Source: Psococerastis gibbosa
Taxonomy: Eukaryota > Arthropoda > Insecta > Psocodea > Psocidae
Length of the DNA stretch: 64,000 nucleotides
Direction: 5' to 3'
Assembly: GCA_963971405.1 (NCBI GenBank)
Contig: OZ020490.1
Location: 26,313,464-26,377,463 of the forward strand
In this document: positions 41,111-52,054 of the stretch, one piece after another
How the letters are laid out: every line of letters starts with the position of its first letter
How positions within the stretch are numbered: position 1 is the stretch's first letter
Position numbers and translations under genes: made by a program
The notes under the pieces: generated by a model
Told to the model about the DNA's origin: nothing
The model's input: the letters and a program-made list of their open reading frames with translations, nothing else
Databases searched by the model: none

Positions 41111-41287
41111 AATTTAATTTGAGCGGGGTGGGCATAGACATTAGCCTAATTAGGCAGAGCCATGAACTGGATGAGAAGAAATGTTCCTTTACGTTTTAGT
41201 AAAGAAACTATTCAGTTCAATTCAGAAACAATTCAATGGAGTGTCTTTGTCCCTGTCATGGGACAATGTAATCACCGAAATTAGAGG

Positions 41288-41420
41288 TTGGGTTCGAATC
41301 CCGCCTAGCCCAGTTTTTCTATAGCCTCTAATTTCGGTTATTATGTGGAGGTTACCTCTTCAACCAAAGTTAATTTAATGTCAGTGTTATATATACCATA
41401 TAATACTACAATATAATGTG
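41288..41420 (+). mobile_element. SINE-C copy
   Basis: GTTGGGTTCGAATCCCGCCT contains a consensus B box; AGCCCAGTTTTTCTATAGCC, TAATTTCGGTTATTATGTGG and GTTACCTCTTCAACCAAAGT are the body. The 5' tRNA-like half is missing. Confidence 0.6.
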
Positions 41421-42183
41421 TAAACAATGTCCGCCTTTATGGGCGTTTTGAAAAAGGCCTTTATTAGCAGTACTGCTGATATTCATATTCTTATATCATT
41501 TTGACTGATAATACAATACAATAATAATTAGACAATAGTCTGAGCTATTGCAATTAGTTGAGATTAGTGGGTTAGGGATTATTAAAATTGGTGTATGTGG
41601 TGAGTTTCAAACCCCTCGCGCCCACCTACCCTACTAAACATTCTACTTACAAAATTATAATGCTTTCAATTTAACGATGGACTATATGCTGATGTATTCT
41701 ACATACATCTGCATTGACTTGATGATTAACTACTGTATACCTTATCCACATTGAAAAGTACAATTATGGAAATTAAACAATCTGAATAAACAAGCAGCGA
41801 AAGGACCAATGGGAAAACTTCAAAATTGGAAAATTATATAGAGGGGACTGAATAAATTGAGTTTTCGCATGGTCCACACTGCTAACATGATTTTAACTCA
41901 CTCCCATGGAAAATGGGCCCATTTAAACATGCAGCCCATATGGCAGTACGCTCTTGTTTTGGGATGTTGTGCTGAGTGCTGATGACGCTTTTCTTTGTAA
42001 ATTATTGTATTGTATCGTATGCTATATAGGTACATGTGTTCAGACAAACCTTTCGGCTTTGAACGTTTCGAATTGTATATTTCTTCATCGTATTAATAAG
42101 TATTAAAAATCCTTTTCGGCTCTGGCCGATCAAGTGTAGGGAGATTCCACTTTCCCTCTATGTTACCTACGGTATGTACATAA
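41421..42183. other. No recognisable gene
   Basis: AT-rich, with no recognised repeats or ORFs. Confidence 0.35.
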
Positions 42184-42480
42184 TAGGGGTCTTCACAATG
42201 TTCGTATTATCGAGTTATACTGGTACCTAGTTAAGTGTGTTATATCAAGTTATGTTAACACACTGATAACCAAGCTAACCAGGGTGCTATCCTAAACGCA
42301 CTTTCAAGTTGGTTAACGTGTTACCGTGTTATTTAGCTAGCGCTGTGATCGATAGCTCAGTTTTGACCGCCGCCATCTTTGTTTTTGTCGATTGATTTGA
42401 AACACGCCTTTTAACATTTTGTAGTATTTAAATTTATTTGTATTATCTATTATGTCACAAGCAATTACCGTAAATATTAA
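42184..42480 (+). mobile_element. Truncated copy of the 54395 TIR element
   Basis: It starts ATAGGGGTCTTCACAATGTT and follows the 55537-to-55300 end of the complete element (GTGTTATATCAAGTTATGTT, TTGACCGCCGCCATCTTTGT). The far terminus is not seen. Confidence 0.6.
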
Positions 42481-42949
42481 AAATTATAATAACCACGAGC
42501 CCCTACACCTCCATATGATTTGCTTGCGGAAGCAGGGGACCAATAGAAAAACGCCATATTTAGGCCTTAAACTTTCGCGCCAAGTGAAACTCAATAGTTT
42601 TCGTATGGTACCTAACCCAAGATTTTTAAAACTAAAGAAAAATGTGTATTTATTAAATATTTAGGCTGTCTAACTTCACTATTATGATAAATATGCTTTC
42701 CCAAAATAGCTGAAAATTATGTGGATTAAAAAGGAACAATAGCATCAAATAAGTTCAATCATCCAAAACTGTAACTTTATTCTATGAAATTTAAAATGTA
42801 GTAAATGCAAAATTAAATTATAGGCAATAATAAGGGCAACAAAAAGGCATTTTCTCTTAGTTTTTAAATAAAATACAGAATACCCCCTGCTGTGAGCTCT
42901 AAAATGGCGGAAGTCAAATGACCATATTTTTCTTGAAAGCCACTTTCCC

Positions 42950-43075
42950 TTAGTGCACTCTCAATCTCTTGGTTTGATCTGCTCTCGGAGGTAATTTTGC
43001 TGGCTAGGTACGTGAAAGTTCTGAAGTTGTTAATGGGGGGCAGTTAATTACATCAGTACTTACTACCATTACAGA
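42950..43075 (-). pseudogene. RTE-like RT fragment
   Basis: It aligns with 47930-48070 (CAATCTCTTGGTTTGATCTG, GTAATTTTGCTGGCTAGGTA), the part encoding ..TFTYLGSKITS.GRSNQEIE. About 40 codons remain and the reading frame is broken. Confidence 0.55.
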
Positions 43076-43079
43076 CTCG

Positions 43080-43312
43080 TATCTGACATCTGTACTTGAT
43101 TAAGTCAAGCTTTCGCTTGTTAAGCTTGTCTTAGCTTGTCCATTAACGTTAGTAGCCGGTGTAGTTTGACATCGAGAATGTATACCAGCTTGCCAATGGC
43201 CAAAAATTCATGCGGAAACAATACTAATAATGTCCGAAATCCATGGGGTCATTGGCATTTGACAATGGACCATAGGCCTGGGTCCATAAGAAGTCTTTAA
43301 AAAAAAAATTAC
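43080..43312 (+). repeat. E-family repeat
   Basis: A near full-length copy: CGTATCTGACATCTGTACTT, GCTTGTCTTAGCTTGTCC, GTGTAGTTTGACATCGAGAA, TGGGGTCATTGGCATTTGAC and the end GGCCTGGGTCCATAAGAAGT. Confidence 0.65.
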
Positions 43313-43349
43313 ATCGCTACCATTACAAATTAGGACAATATTATAAAAT

Positions 43350-43375
43350 CTGAAGATGGTGCGCACCACCGAAAC
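43350..43375 (+). ncRNA. Hammerhead-ribozyme-like core, solo
   Basis: CTGAAGA, T, GGTG, loop CGCAC, CACC, GAAAC. Stem II is four perfect pairs. The following GCTATTACATAAATTGT..GAATTTTGTGTAAAG resembles the outward sequence of the 61-471 arms, so this is a third copy of that terminus. Confidence 0.5.
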
Positions 43376-43499
43376 AGCTATTACATAAATTGTTATTTAT
43401 TTTGTGGAAGAATTTTGTGTAAAGAATTAGATTACTCGTGACTTCGTGGTATTGTTATAACTATAACCCGAATTAGTAAGACCCAAATAATCGTTAGAA

Positions 43500-43842
43500 A
43501 TGAGGTTCATTTGTGACGCCATTTTGTAGATGGCAGCACCAGTTGCACTGATATCAAAGCGTTGATTTTTCCATAAGCCTCAATACTATTTTAAAATTAT
43601 TTTATTTATGTATTATTTTAAAGTGATATTTTTCTATAAATCACGGAGAATATATATATATTAAATTATATGCAGCGAAATAAGGTCCAGGCATAGTAAA
43701 AATATTATAAAAAATATTAAAAGAATTAATTAGATGCTAAGAGCTTAGCTTTCACATGCAAACGGCGGCCATTTTGAATAATATGGATATCGGTTTGTCG
43801 TCAGCGAACCTAGTGACCAAAACTGTCCCTACAGAACCTCAT
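43500..43842 (-). mobile_element. G-family MITE inserted in an older repeat
   Basis: This is the reverse-orientation copy of 32789-33130. Its flanks (CCCAAATAATCGTTAGAA and TAACTTTGTCTACG) correspond to adjoining sequence at 13790-13830, which therefore shows what the site looks like without the MITE. Confidence 0.7.
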
Positions 43843-43881
43843 TAACTTTGTCTACGAAACCCACTTGTCTTAGTAAAAAAC

Positions 43882-43955
43882 CCTGAGCGCTTTCGGCAAG
43901 AACTGCCATCTACAAAGGGAAACCCCACTAGCACAGTTACACCTTATCTGCTATT
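43882..43955 (-). repeat. Interspersed repeat shared with 15196
   Basis: GGCAAGAACTGCCATCTACA through CTAGCACAGTTACACCTTAT is the reverse complement of 15196-15268. Class unknown. Confidence 0.5.
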
Positions 43956-44639
43956 TGAGACTTGCTCAACTCGAGGAGAAGATGTGGAATTAATGCATTT
44001 ATTTTGTAATTTTGTTATAATTTGTAAAATATCACTTCCACGAAGTCACTGGAGAGACCCTCTCATGCTGCACTTACTACCATCACAACTTTGCGCCTAA
44101 AAATAGGGCCTCTCAAGGTTGAACGTATAAGCTCAAAATGGTTTCCATTAAATAGAGAAATTAGACATGCCTCTGTTCCGTTAATATGAGATTTGTAACT
44201 AACGGTTAAATAGAACTCGAGCACAAGTTGAACGGAGAGTTAGGGGGCACCCAAGTAAACTTAATGCAAATTGTCGACATATTATTCCTAAGTCAACGGC
44301 TCTGCCTTCTTCTTAGCATATACGTGGACCTATCTTTGTTGATTAAACTTGCGTGTTAATTGAACAAATGGCGGGAGGGGCGTTGAGGGGTGGAAGGGTG
44401 GAATTCAATGCTTGAGGAATGTTTAGTTCGTAAACACGCAAGATGTGTCGAGATAGGACATTAAGGAAAGGGGGGGGGGGAGGTCTGCATAAAGTTTCCG
44501 GGTCTTTGAATTTTCGAATTTGCTTAAGAGTATTTTGGTCACTCGACTCATTCCTGGATCGCTCCCTAAACGCAGTGGCGTAATAAGAGGTTTTCGAAGG
44601 GAGCGGTGTATAATTAATCTTCTGGCAACCCCCTCCCCC

Positions 44640-45260
44640 TCACAAGCTCGATGCTATCGAGTTATCCCAATTTGAGCTCTAGTTAGCCCTTCTGAGTTGG
44701 CTAAACCGTGTTATTTAGATAGCGCTGTTGTTTGACCGCCGCCATATTTGTTTATGTCGGTTCATTGCAAACCATCCCGTGGCTGGAGACCGTTATCAAT
44801 ATGACTGCTAGTGTAGCCTGCACAAGATAAGAACGCAATTTGGCGGGGAAAACCAGTGATAAGTGTAGCCTGCACAAGCTAAGTACAGAATTTTTGACCG
44901 GGTCCAAGTATCCGTTCTGCTATGCTGCAATGTGTAAGACTTCGATATTTTTTGCGTTGGTACTTATCTCTGATAGTTGGCTTATGGTTAACGGGTGCCT
45001 CGTAAGGCATATTATGGCTCCCGCCGCTCCAGTTAATGTATTTCTATGTTGCAAACACCTGTTTTGAATTTTGTAACATTTAAATTTATTTATATTATGT
45101 GCTGTGTTAGAAGCAGTTACCGTAAATACTTAAAAAGTAGAGGAACCAAATATAAAAACAATATGTAAGCAAACGTGGCACTAGAATAGAGTTCCGTCAC
45201 TTTCTTTAAAACAGTGCCACGAACGTCCTGACTAATACCATGTTGTTTACTCTGTTAAAT
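44640..45260 (+). mobile_element. Degraded copy of the 54395 TIR element with an inserted repeat
   Basis: GTTTGACCGCCGCCATATTT near 44726 and TAGAATAGAGTTCCGTCACT near 45182 match the two halves of the 54395-55537 element. Between them, 44777-44850 is the unrelated repeat shared with 9207, whose start is also repeated at 44858. Confidence 0.5.
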
Positions 45261-45327
45261 ATTTTCGATTTAGCATATAATAACTCACACCGAGGTCCCC
45301 TCATGATTGTGTGTTATAACTATTAAG

Positions 45328-45725
45328 GGCCACCCGGCCGGAGTCGCTTATATTCCATTTTATGTTCAAACTTCAATTTCTCATGAAATATGGAGCGCAG
45401 AACAATGAAAAAATGCTGAGTCGCAAGAAGAATTTTTTCTCCTAATTTTGATACATAGTATGTGGCCTTAACTAACCCCGATTCGCCACAGTTGATGAAC
45501 TCGTTCAACTTGAACTCCTGAGTGACTGTTATTTTTTGCGTATCAAGTTCACTTAACTATAACCGATCGGTATTGATGATTGCAACATACTATATATCAA
45601 AATTAGGAGAAAAAATTCTTCTTGCGACTCAGCATTTTTTCATTGTTCTACGTTCGATATTTCATGAGAAATTGAAGTTTGCACAGAAACGTAATATCGG
45701 CGACTCCGGTTTGCCCTTGATACTC
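45328..45725. mobile_element. Inverted-repeat element, arms about 140 bp
   Basis: The left arm (CCGGAGTCGCTTATATTCCA..TTTTGATACATAGTATGT) is mirrored on the right (ACATACTATATATCAAAATT..GGCGACTCCGG). The arms match well over AAGAAGAATTTTTTCTCCTA. No ORF independent of the arms. Confidence 0.7.
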
Positions 45726-45999
45726 GCCGGTTGTTACTTTCGAATGTTATATTTTTCTAAGCTCACATAAAATACATCAAATGGTTGGGAAAGCAATATG
45801 GCGGTGGCTCGTGGTGTATCGCTGACAAAACTAATTAACTTGTAGCTCCCATTACCTCGGATTAATAAGGGTGGCTGAGGTTACAAAGCTGGCCGCTAGG
45901 TTGTACAACTTTCATAATTGCCTTCCCAATCCTGACAGTCTTGGTCGATTTCGCTATTGAGTTTATTAAAAGAGAAACTATAGCAACGAATTAATTTTT

Positions 46000-46823
46000 G
46001 GCTTTCCAATTTATACGTAGTATAAGGAAAGCTTTGTGATGGTCGAAATTTTCGATTCCGAGATTTCAACGGATTTACACGTTTTGAGGTCCCAGGAACC
46101 CAAAAAAGTGGTTTTTACGAAATGTCTGTCTGTCGCTCTGTCTGTCTGTCTGTGCGTCGATTTCCGGGCAAACTACTCCGTCGATTTTGATGAAATTTGG
46201 CATGTAGGTTCACAAAAACCATGCCTTTTTATTTTGGGCTTTCTCAATTTCGGGGGGCTTTATTTTCAAAAAACTCCAAAAAAACGTCTAAAAAAATTGT
46301 TTCTCAAAAACGGCTCCAACGATTTCTTTTCAATTCACATATATTATTAATGTTGACAAAATCCTGGGGGTCGCTTTCCCCTTGATAGTTTGCTTCTGGG
46401 GGTAAAAAAATAAAAATAACTAAATTTTAATGAAAAATAAAAAAATAATTTTTCTGCAAAACCTTTCCATCGGTGATTTCTACCTTCAGGCATGTTTTAG
46501 GTGTTAAGTTGAGTAACGAAACCGGACAGATTGCTTTCCCAAAAACTATTTGGTTTTGTGCAAAAAAAATGTTTTGGAAAACATGATAGAAAATTCACGG
46601 TCAAATGCATTGCGTGCCCTGCCATTATTGCTGTGTGGTAATTTGTTGGTCTGACCTGTCTAGAATTTACCTCACCTCCAGTGACGTCAGGTGGACAACC
46701 CTCCCAAATGCCCGAAGTTTAACTATAGGAAAATTATTTACCATGAAATTAGGCCTACTCATTTTCTCTAGCTACTACTTGATAAATTGGAAAGCATGTT
46801 CGAGTAAACTCGGACCGGTTCTT
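46000..46823 (+). mobile_element. R-family full-length copy
   Basis: It starts GGCTTTCCAATTTATACGTA and ends AGTAAACTCGGACCGGTTCT. It includes (GTCT)n at about 46123-46153 and, towards the 3' end, TTACCTCACCTCCAGTGACG, also present in the 60312 and 62322 copies. This is the best reference copy. Confidence 0.85.
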
Positions 46824-46905
46824 ATTAATAACGTCGTCCCACAGTTGAAAATAATTTTATGAATTGAAATAGGCTGCATATTTTTGAGTTTAATTAGTTT
46901 CCTAT

Positions 46906-47015
46906 TTATACCCGAAATTAGAGGATATATACAAACAAAAAAAAATTGGACTTGTCGGAATTCGAACCCACCGGTTAAGACGACGCCCCGTTTAGGCGTA
47001 GTTCGTGTGTTCGAA
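46906..47015 (-). mobile_element. SINE-C copy
   Basis: The minus strand carries GGGGCGTCGTCTTAACCGGT, then GGGTTCGAATTCC (B box) and AAGTCCAATTTTTTTTTG, followed by ATATCCTCTAATTTCGGGTA. Confidence 0.55.
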
Positions 47016-47029
47016 TCCCCAGAAATTGA

Positions 47030-47103
47030 CCAACAGACAGAGAGACATTTCGTAAAAACCTCTTCTTTGGTTCCTGAAACCTCGAATCGTGTTAATCCAT
47101 CTC
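47030..47103 (-). mobile_element. R-family fragment
   Basis: AACAGACAGAGAGACATTTC and TTCCTGAAACCTCGAATCGT are R-family; it is cut by the SINE-A that follows. Confidence 0.55.
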
Positions 47104-47296
47104 GAAATAAATAATGACTTGTTTTTTTCTATTACTTAGCCAACCTAGCGGAGTTAGGGCTATAAAGCCCTCTCTTACACTCAACTTGGAAAGCCCGGGA
47201 CCGCCTGCTTTACATACCCTCCGAAGCATGGCCAGAAAATGTAGCTAGTGCAGGACTCAAACCAACAACCTTTCGTGTGAAAGTCAGAATCCGTTC
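47104..47296 (-). mobile_element. SINE-A copy
   Basis: AAATAAATAATGACTTG tail, AGGGCTATAAAGCCCTCTCT, GCATGGCCAGAAAATGTAGC and the B-box region. It ends at AATCCGTTCCGG. Confidence 0.75.
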
Positions 47297-47392
47297 CGGA
47301 TATCATGAAAATATTACCTCGTCTATCATAAAGAACTATATTTTTAAGTCTACTCACAGGTACAGATTAAAAACTAATGTTAGTGTGATGAA

Positions 47393-48372
47393 CTAGTTCT
47401 TCTTCAAGTTACAGCCGGATGGCTGGTTGGCAGCAACATGTGACTTCGATGCCTCCACTCCCCTCGATCCTGGCACGCTCTCTTCAGCTCCACGTATGTC
47501 TTGGCCCCTACATCCTCCATACGTAACTTGCTGCAGGTAATCGTTTCTTGGGCGCCCAGGTCGGTTCACGCCTTCTATTGTTCCCTCAATTATGCAGCTT
47601 ACTAAGTTTTCGTGTCTAAGCAAATGGCCAATCCAGTGAGCTCTTCTTTTCCTTATCGATGCAAGGAGAGTTTTTGTATCGCTTACTCTGGTTAGAACGT
47701 CATCATTTGCAACATGGGCTTGCCAAGGTATTCGTAGCATGCGACGATAGCACCACATCTCAAATGCTTCGAGTTTCTTTATTTGTTTCTCACTTATGCA
47801 CCACGTTTCACATCCGTAAAGAGCAACGCTCCAAACCAGGGACTTCAACATTCGTTTTATTAGTCCAAGGCTTATGTTGTTCGACTCAAAAATTTTAGAT
47901 TTTTTGTTGAAAGCCAATTTTGCTTGCTGCATTCAATACTCTATCTCTTGGTTGGACCGACCATCAGAGGTAATTTTGCTTCCTAGGTATGTGAATGTTC
48001 TGATGTTGTTAATGGGAGTGCCAGTTAAATATATATTTGTGTTCTTGTTCGGGTCAATACTTACTACCATCACTTTGGTTTTTGCCTTGTTAATTTTCAT
48101 GTTGTATGCTTGTAGTACATTTTCCATGGCATTTAGAGCTTCTATCAGATCTTCGCTTTCTGCCAGCATAGCAATGTCGTCAGCATACCTGACCATATCT
48201 ATTTTTTTTCCCCGAGCATTCGTATACCTCTTGTACCTTCCAGATCTTCTCTCATCGCTTCTATTGCAAACTGAATGTAGAGATTAAACAACACAGGGGA
48301 GAGTGAGCATCCCTGCCTTACGCCTGCTTTTATTACCGCTTCTTCTTCTGAGTCACCACATCACCACCTATC
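47393..48372 (-). pseudogene. RTE-like retrotransposon RT, frameshifted and stopped
   Basis: In order on the minus strand: GVRQGCSLSPVLFNLYIQFA (RT motif B region), then after an A-run frameshift near 48207 MVRYADDIAMLAESEDLIEA with an intact YADD catalytic motif, NKAKTKVMVVSIDPNKN, FTYLGSKITSDGRSNQEIEY, an in-frame stop at about 47935, then LKSLVWSVALYGCETWCISE, KKLEAFEMWCYRRMLRIPWQ and RRAHWIGHLLRHENLVSCII. The end reads RPGRPRNDYLQQVTYGGCRG and HVAANQPSGC. The YG.ETW and LEAFEMWC.RRM.RI.W blocks are typical of RTE-type LINEs in arthropods. Two lesions prevent translation as one protein. Confidence 0.85.
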
Positions 48373-48517
48373 CATACCATCACATGAACTAGTTAATAAT
48401 GTAATACTACGGTACAGAAAATTGTGCGGTGATCCCAACTCGCCTTTTTGGCTTTGTGACACCGGTTTTTAGAAAAATTGTTGTGTTTTAATGTTTTTTG
48501 TTGTTGATAAATACACC

Positions 48518-48522
<5 letters not shown>

Positions 48523-48550
<28 letters not shown>

Positions 48551-48620
48551 TACTCTACATGTCCTATAACTAATTTCGACCATAACAAAGCTTTCCTTAA
48601 ATAGAAAAGCAGTAATGCCA
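48523..48620. repeat. ATT microsatellite plus SINE-A and R-family scraps
   Basis: (ATT)n at 48522-48550 is followed by CTACTCTACATGTCCTATAA (SINE-A 5' end) and TTTCGACCATAACAAAGCTT (R-family end). Confidence 0.5.
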
Positions 48621-48720
48621 AAAACACCGATGGGGTCGTTGGCTAGTGAAAGGTTTAATGGGCTACTACAGTAGGTCTGCACCCATAAAAAACCCTTCGA
48701 GATTATTAATAAATCGCGGT
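48621..48720 (+). repeat. E-family repeat fragment
   Basis: CCGATGGGGTCGTTGGCTAG, AATGGGCTACTACAGTAGGT and ACCCATAAAAAACCCTTCGA match the 3' half of the family. Confidence 0.5.
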
Positions 48721-48869
48721 CTACATCATTAACCACCTTTCGCCACCCTCTTGTAATCCGCTAAGTACTAGATGCTGTTAAGCATTAATCGAAAATCATT
48801 GTTCAGATAACGTATCTTCATTGAACCAGCATGTTTTGTAATTATCAAAGCCCTTGTGATGATCAGTCA

Positions 48870-50230
48870 TTTAAGTGATGAACCCTCGCTCGGTCTGTTG
48901 TCCCATCCGTGGGACATACAAAGTGTTGTTCCATCTTTGGAAACTGTTGCCAATTTCTTCAGGCACAAGTGACAATTTTTTAGTTGTGTGATTCGCGGGG
49001 ACTATTGATTTTATCATGCACTTTTTATTCGGTGTCCCATCTCTAGCGGAGTTTTCTAGGCTCTTCGGAGACAATTGACTTCAGTCATAAGGGACTTTTT
49101 CTCGTTGCTCAATTCTTCAGACATAACTGACTTTTTTCATTGCTGTTCCATTTGTGGGACACAAGTGAAGAATGTATACATGGCCTTTTTTCATTCTATT
49201 CAATAGTAACGAGCACATCTTCTGCCTTAGCGTTGTTTCACTCATGGAGCACATGTAAAGTTCGTATTTAAAGCCCCTTTCTCATCACGGCATTAGCATA
49301 TTGACTAGTAACTAATTACTCATTTTTTGCCTGCTGTCCCATTTTTCGAAAAACTATTTTTGCTTTGTCTTTTGCAGGTTCCTCTATTCCTGGAACACTA
49401 GGGAGAAAAGTTTTAATTGCCTTTTTTTCATTCTATTCATTAGTAACGAGCACATCTTCTGCCTTTGCGTTGTTTCCCTCATGGAGCACATGTAAAGTTC
49501 GTATTTAAAGCCCCTTTCTCATCACGGCATTAGCATATTGACTAGTAACTAATTACGCATTTTTTACCTGCTGTCCCATTTTTCGAAAACTATTTTTGCT
49601 TTGTCTTTTGCAGGTTCCTCTGTTCCTGGAACACTAGAGACACAAGTTTTATTTGCCATTTTTTCAGTCCATTCATTAGTAACGAGCACATCTTCTGCCT
49701 TTGTGTTGTTTCACTCATGGAGCTCATGTAAAGTTCGTATTTAAAGCCCCTTTCTCATCACGGCATTAGCATATTGACTAGTAACTAATCACGCATGTTT
49801 TGCCTGCTGTCCCATTTTTCGAAAAGTATTTTTGCTTTGTCTTTTGCAGGTTCCTCTATTCCTGGAACACTAGGGAGACACGTTTTATTTGGCTTTTTTT
49901 CATTCCATTCATTAGTAACGAGCATATCTTCTGCCTTTGTGTTGTTTCACTCATGGAGCACATGTCAAGTTCGTATTTATAGACCTCTTTTGATCAGGGC
50001 ATCGGGTACATTGACTTCTAACAACTGTCCCATTTTTGGAAAAAGGTTTTATTTGACATTTTTTCATGTTTGGCGTATTCATTCTTGGTGAATAAACCTT
50101 TGGTGTGTTATCCCATTGTAGGACATTTAACGGCGAAACATCCATTTGGCTAGACAGATCAACAACATATTAAACCCAATTTCGGCTGACTCCTCCGGGG
50201 ACTTGTTGACCCATCTTTGGAACATTTAAA
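48870..50230 (+). repeat. 236-bp tandem array with degenerate flanks
   Basis: GTAACGAGCACATCTTCTGC recurs at 49206, 49443 and 49679, and with one change at 49915, giving periods of 237, 236 and 236 bp. Each unit also has TTTAAAGCCCCTTTCTCATC, CTGCTGTCCCATTTTTCGAA and CAGGTTCCTCTATTCCTGGA. Upstream (48895-49160) and downstream (50025-50225) only short motifs such as TCCCAT..GT.GGAACA remain, as if older units had decayed. ORFs here are satellite reading frames, not genes. Confidence 0.8.
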
Positions 50231-50284
50231 GGTTTTTTTGCCGTTTGTCTACCAATCGGCCGGTAGTCATACTTTACTGACACG

Positions 50285-50446
50285 ATGGCGTTCCGAACAC
50301 TCGCGTTCAGCGTGGTACGGCTCGTTATGTTTTTACGTGATGTTCACGAAGAGTTTCGACGTGCACGAAACGAACACTGCGTAGGACCGTGTGTTCCCCC
50401 TGAAAATGTGCCCTGGTGGCTCTTACCGGCGAATCAAAGTGTTTGC
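50285..50446 (+). CDS. Candidate first coding exon, unknown protein
   Basis: An ATG in GACACGATGG context opens 54 codons (MAFRTLAFSVVRLVMFLRDV, then HEEFRRARNEHCVGPCVPPE and NVPWWLLPANQSVC) up to a donor TTGC/GTAAGTTA, leaving phase 0. Local GC content rises well above the flanks. The N-terminal 17 residues are hydrophobic with arginines and could be a mitochondrial or secretory leader. No family is recognised. A long G-run lies 15 bases downstream of the donor. It may be a real exon or a chance ORF in a GC-rich patch. Confidence 0.35.
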
Positions 50447-52040
50447 GTAAGTTACAGAAAACTTGGGGGGGGGGGGGTGGTAGGTTCCTGTTGGAAGCCA
50501 TAAGAAGACTGTAGATGTACACTGTATAGTGGGTTCTTTAAGTAGGCTTCGGCTATATAAGTAAGATTTGTGAAGAAAATACTATCTTAACTATACTGTC
50601 AATATGCGTAACTTGTGATGTAAATAAAACATAAGATATGAACTAAAATACTGTAGCAGGTTAGGTACAATATTAGTTTCATTCCGAGTAATTATATTAG
50701 CTAATGAGGCGAAGGGATCGTTGTTGTTGTTGTTGTTTCCAACGCCTGCAGCATTTCTGCTTTACACCTCATATGAGAAGGTGCCCACGGAGGGGGCAAA
50801 ACGCAGCAGGAGGTTTGGACCTCATTCCGCCCCTGCAATGCAGCCTCTTCAAAGGGTAACCGCTAAATACCGTTGTTCACCACCCTCTGTGGCTCAGAAA
50901 TTTGGCCTTGTTATTGTTGACAGAGAAACCTGGTAATCTGTGTCCTGCCGAAGTGCCGAACAGCCAAAGCCGAAGTGCAGGCTGCCAGCCAGTTGGCAGT
51001 TGCCAGTTCTTGAGTTCTGTCACCTGACTTCGGTGTATCAGTTCAGCCTGTGTGGTAAAACTGTGGCAAAGGTTCAGTTTGGTTACCCCTAACAAAATTG
51101 TAAAAGTTTAATATCTGTCGATTCCTTAGTTCAAAAGAAGTCATTTTTTGAAAAAAAAAATAAGGTCGGTCAAGAATAGTTTTTAGTTACATCAAATCAA
51201 AAGTGTACTTTTTGAATATTGAAAATTGGAGTAGTGCGGTGATATTTTTGTTTACAAATTTATCTTTAATATGTTTTGGGTCTTTTTTGAATGTTTCGTT
51301 TCGTTTGAGACATTTATCTTCCATGCGACCACGATGCCTTCCAGGGTTTATTCTAATAACCAGAAATTGTAGTCGCTTGGAAGGAAAATGACTCATGGCA
51401 AGATAATGCCAATTCAAGAGTAATTCAAAATAGAGTTGCCTTCGCTTTGGACATTTTACCATGCGGCCTACATCTAATTGCTATATTTAATTTGGAAGTG
51501 AGAAAACGTGTCATACTGGTAATCACATTTATTTATTTCATTTAATGAAAGGAAAGTATGGGAATGATGATTTAAAGTAAACAAATTTAAGGGTATAAAC
51601 TGCAGAAACAGTCAAAATTCAAAACCGACAACGAGGAACGTGCACCACACAAAAATAAGACAAAATAAAAGTTGCCAAACTTACACCAAATGACACCTTT
51701 TGTTGTTTAGTGTATTGATCCTGTCATGACGTCAAATTCTAATGATTTGATTGGGCAGGCTACCTGCAAAATTGCACAAGGCAACAATGTAAATAGTACA
51801 ATTGTTTGATATTCATCCGCTTGTTTTGCCTCTTTCATTAATTTCACTATTAATTTAACGTAATTAATAATTAAGGTGAGCTTGCGGAAGTTATTTCAAA
51901 CTACACCTTTACCTTTTCCTCCATAACGGCTTATTCCGTTGGATCCTTCAATTATAAGATGGCACCACAGTCAAAATACTAATTTACTAATCGTAAATAT
52001 ATATTCTTTCTCTTTGGTGGCATGGCTACACACGCCTGCA
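50447..52040. other. No recognisable gene; SINE-B-extension scrap
   Basis: TTGTTTCCAACGCCTGCAGC at 50735 and the TTTCTGCTTTA that follows match the end of the SINE-B long form. The ORF at 50721-50936 runs out of this scrap. Remaining ORFs (for example 51187-51462 minus) show nothing recognisable. Confidence 0.35.
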
Positions 52041-52054
52041 TGAGTGGGCTCAGC

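Noticed and set aside
49206..49990. CRISPR-like regular repeats
   Set aside because: The units are contiguous with no unique spacers, and the rest of the window is clearly eukaryotic.
49795..50091. 98-codon ORF in the tandem array
   Set aside because: It lies inside 236-bp satellite units and is not open in the neighbouring units.
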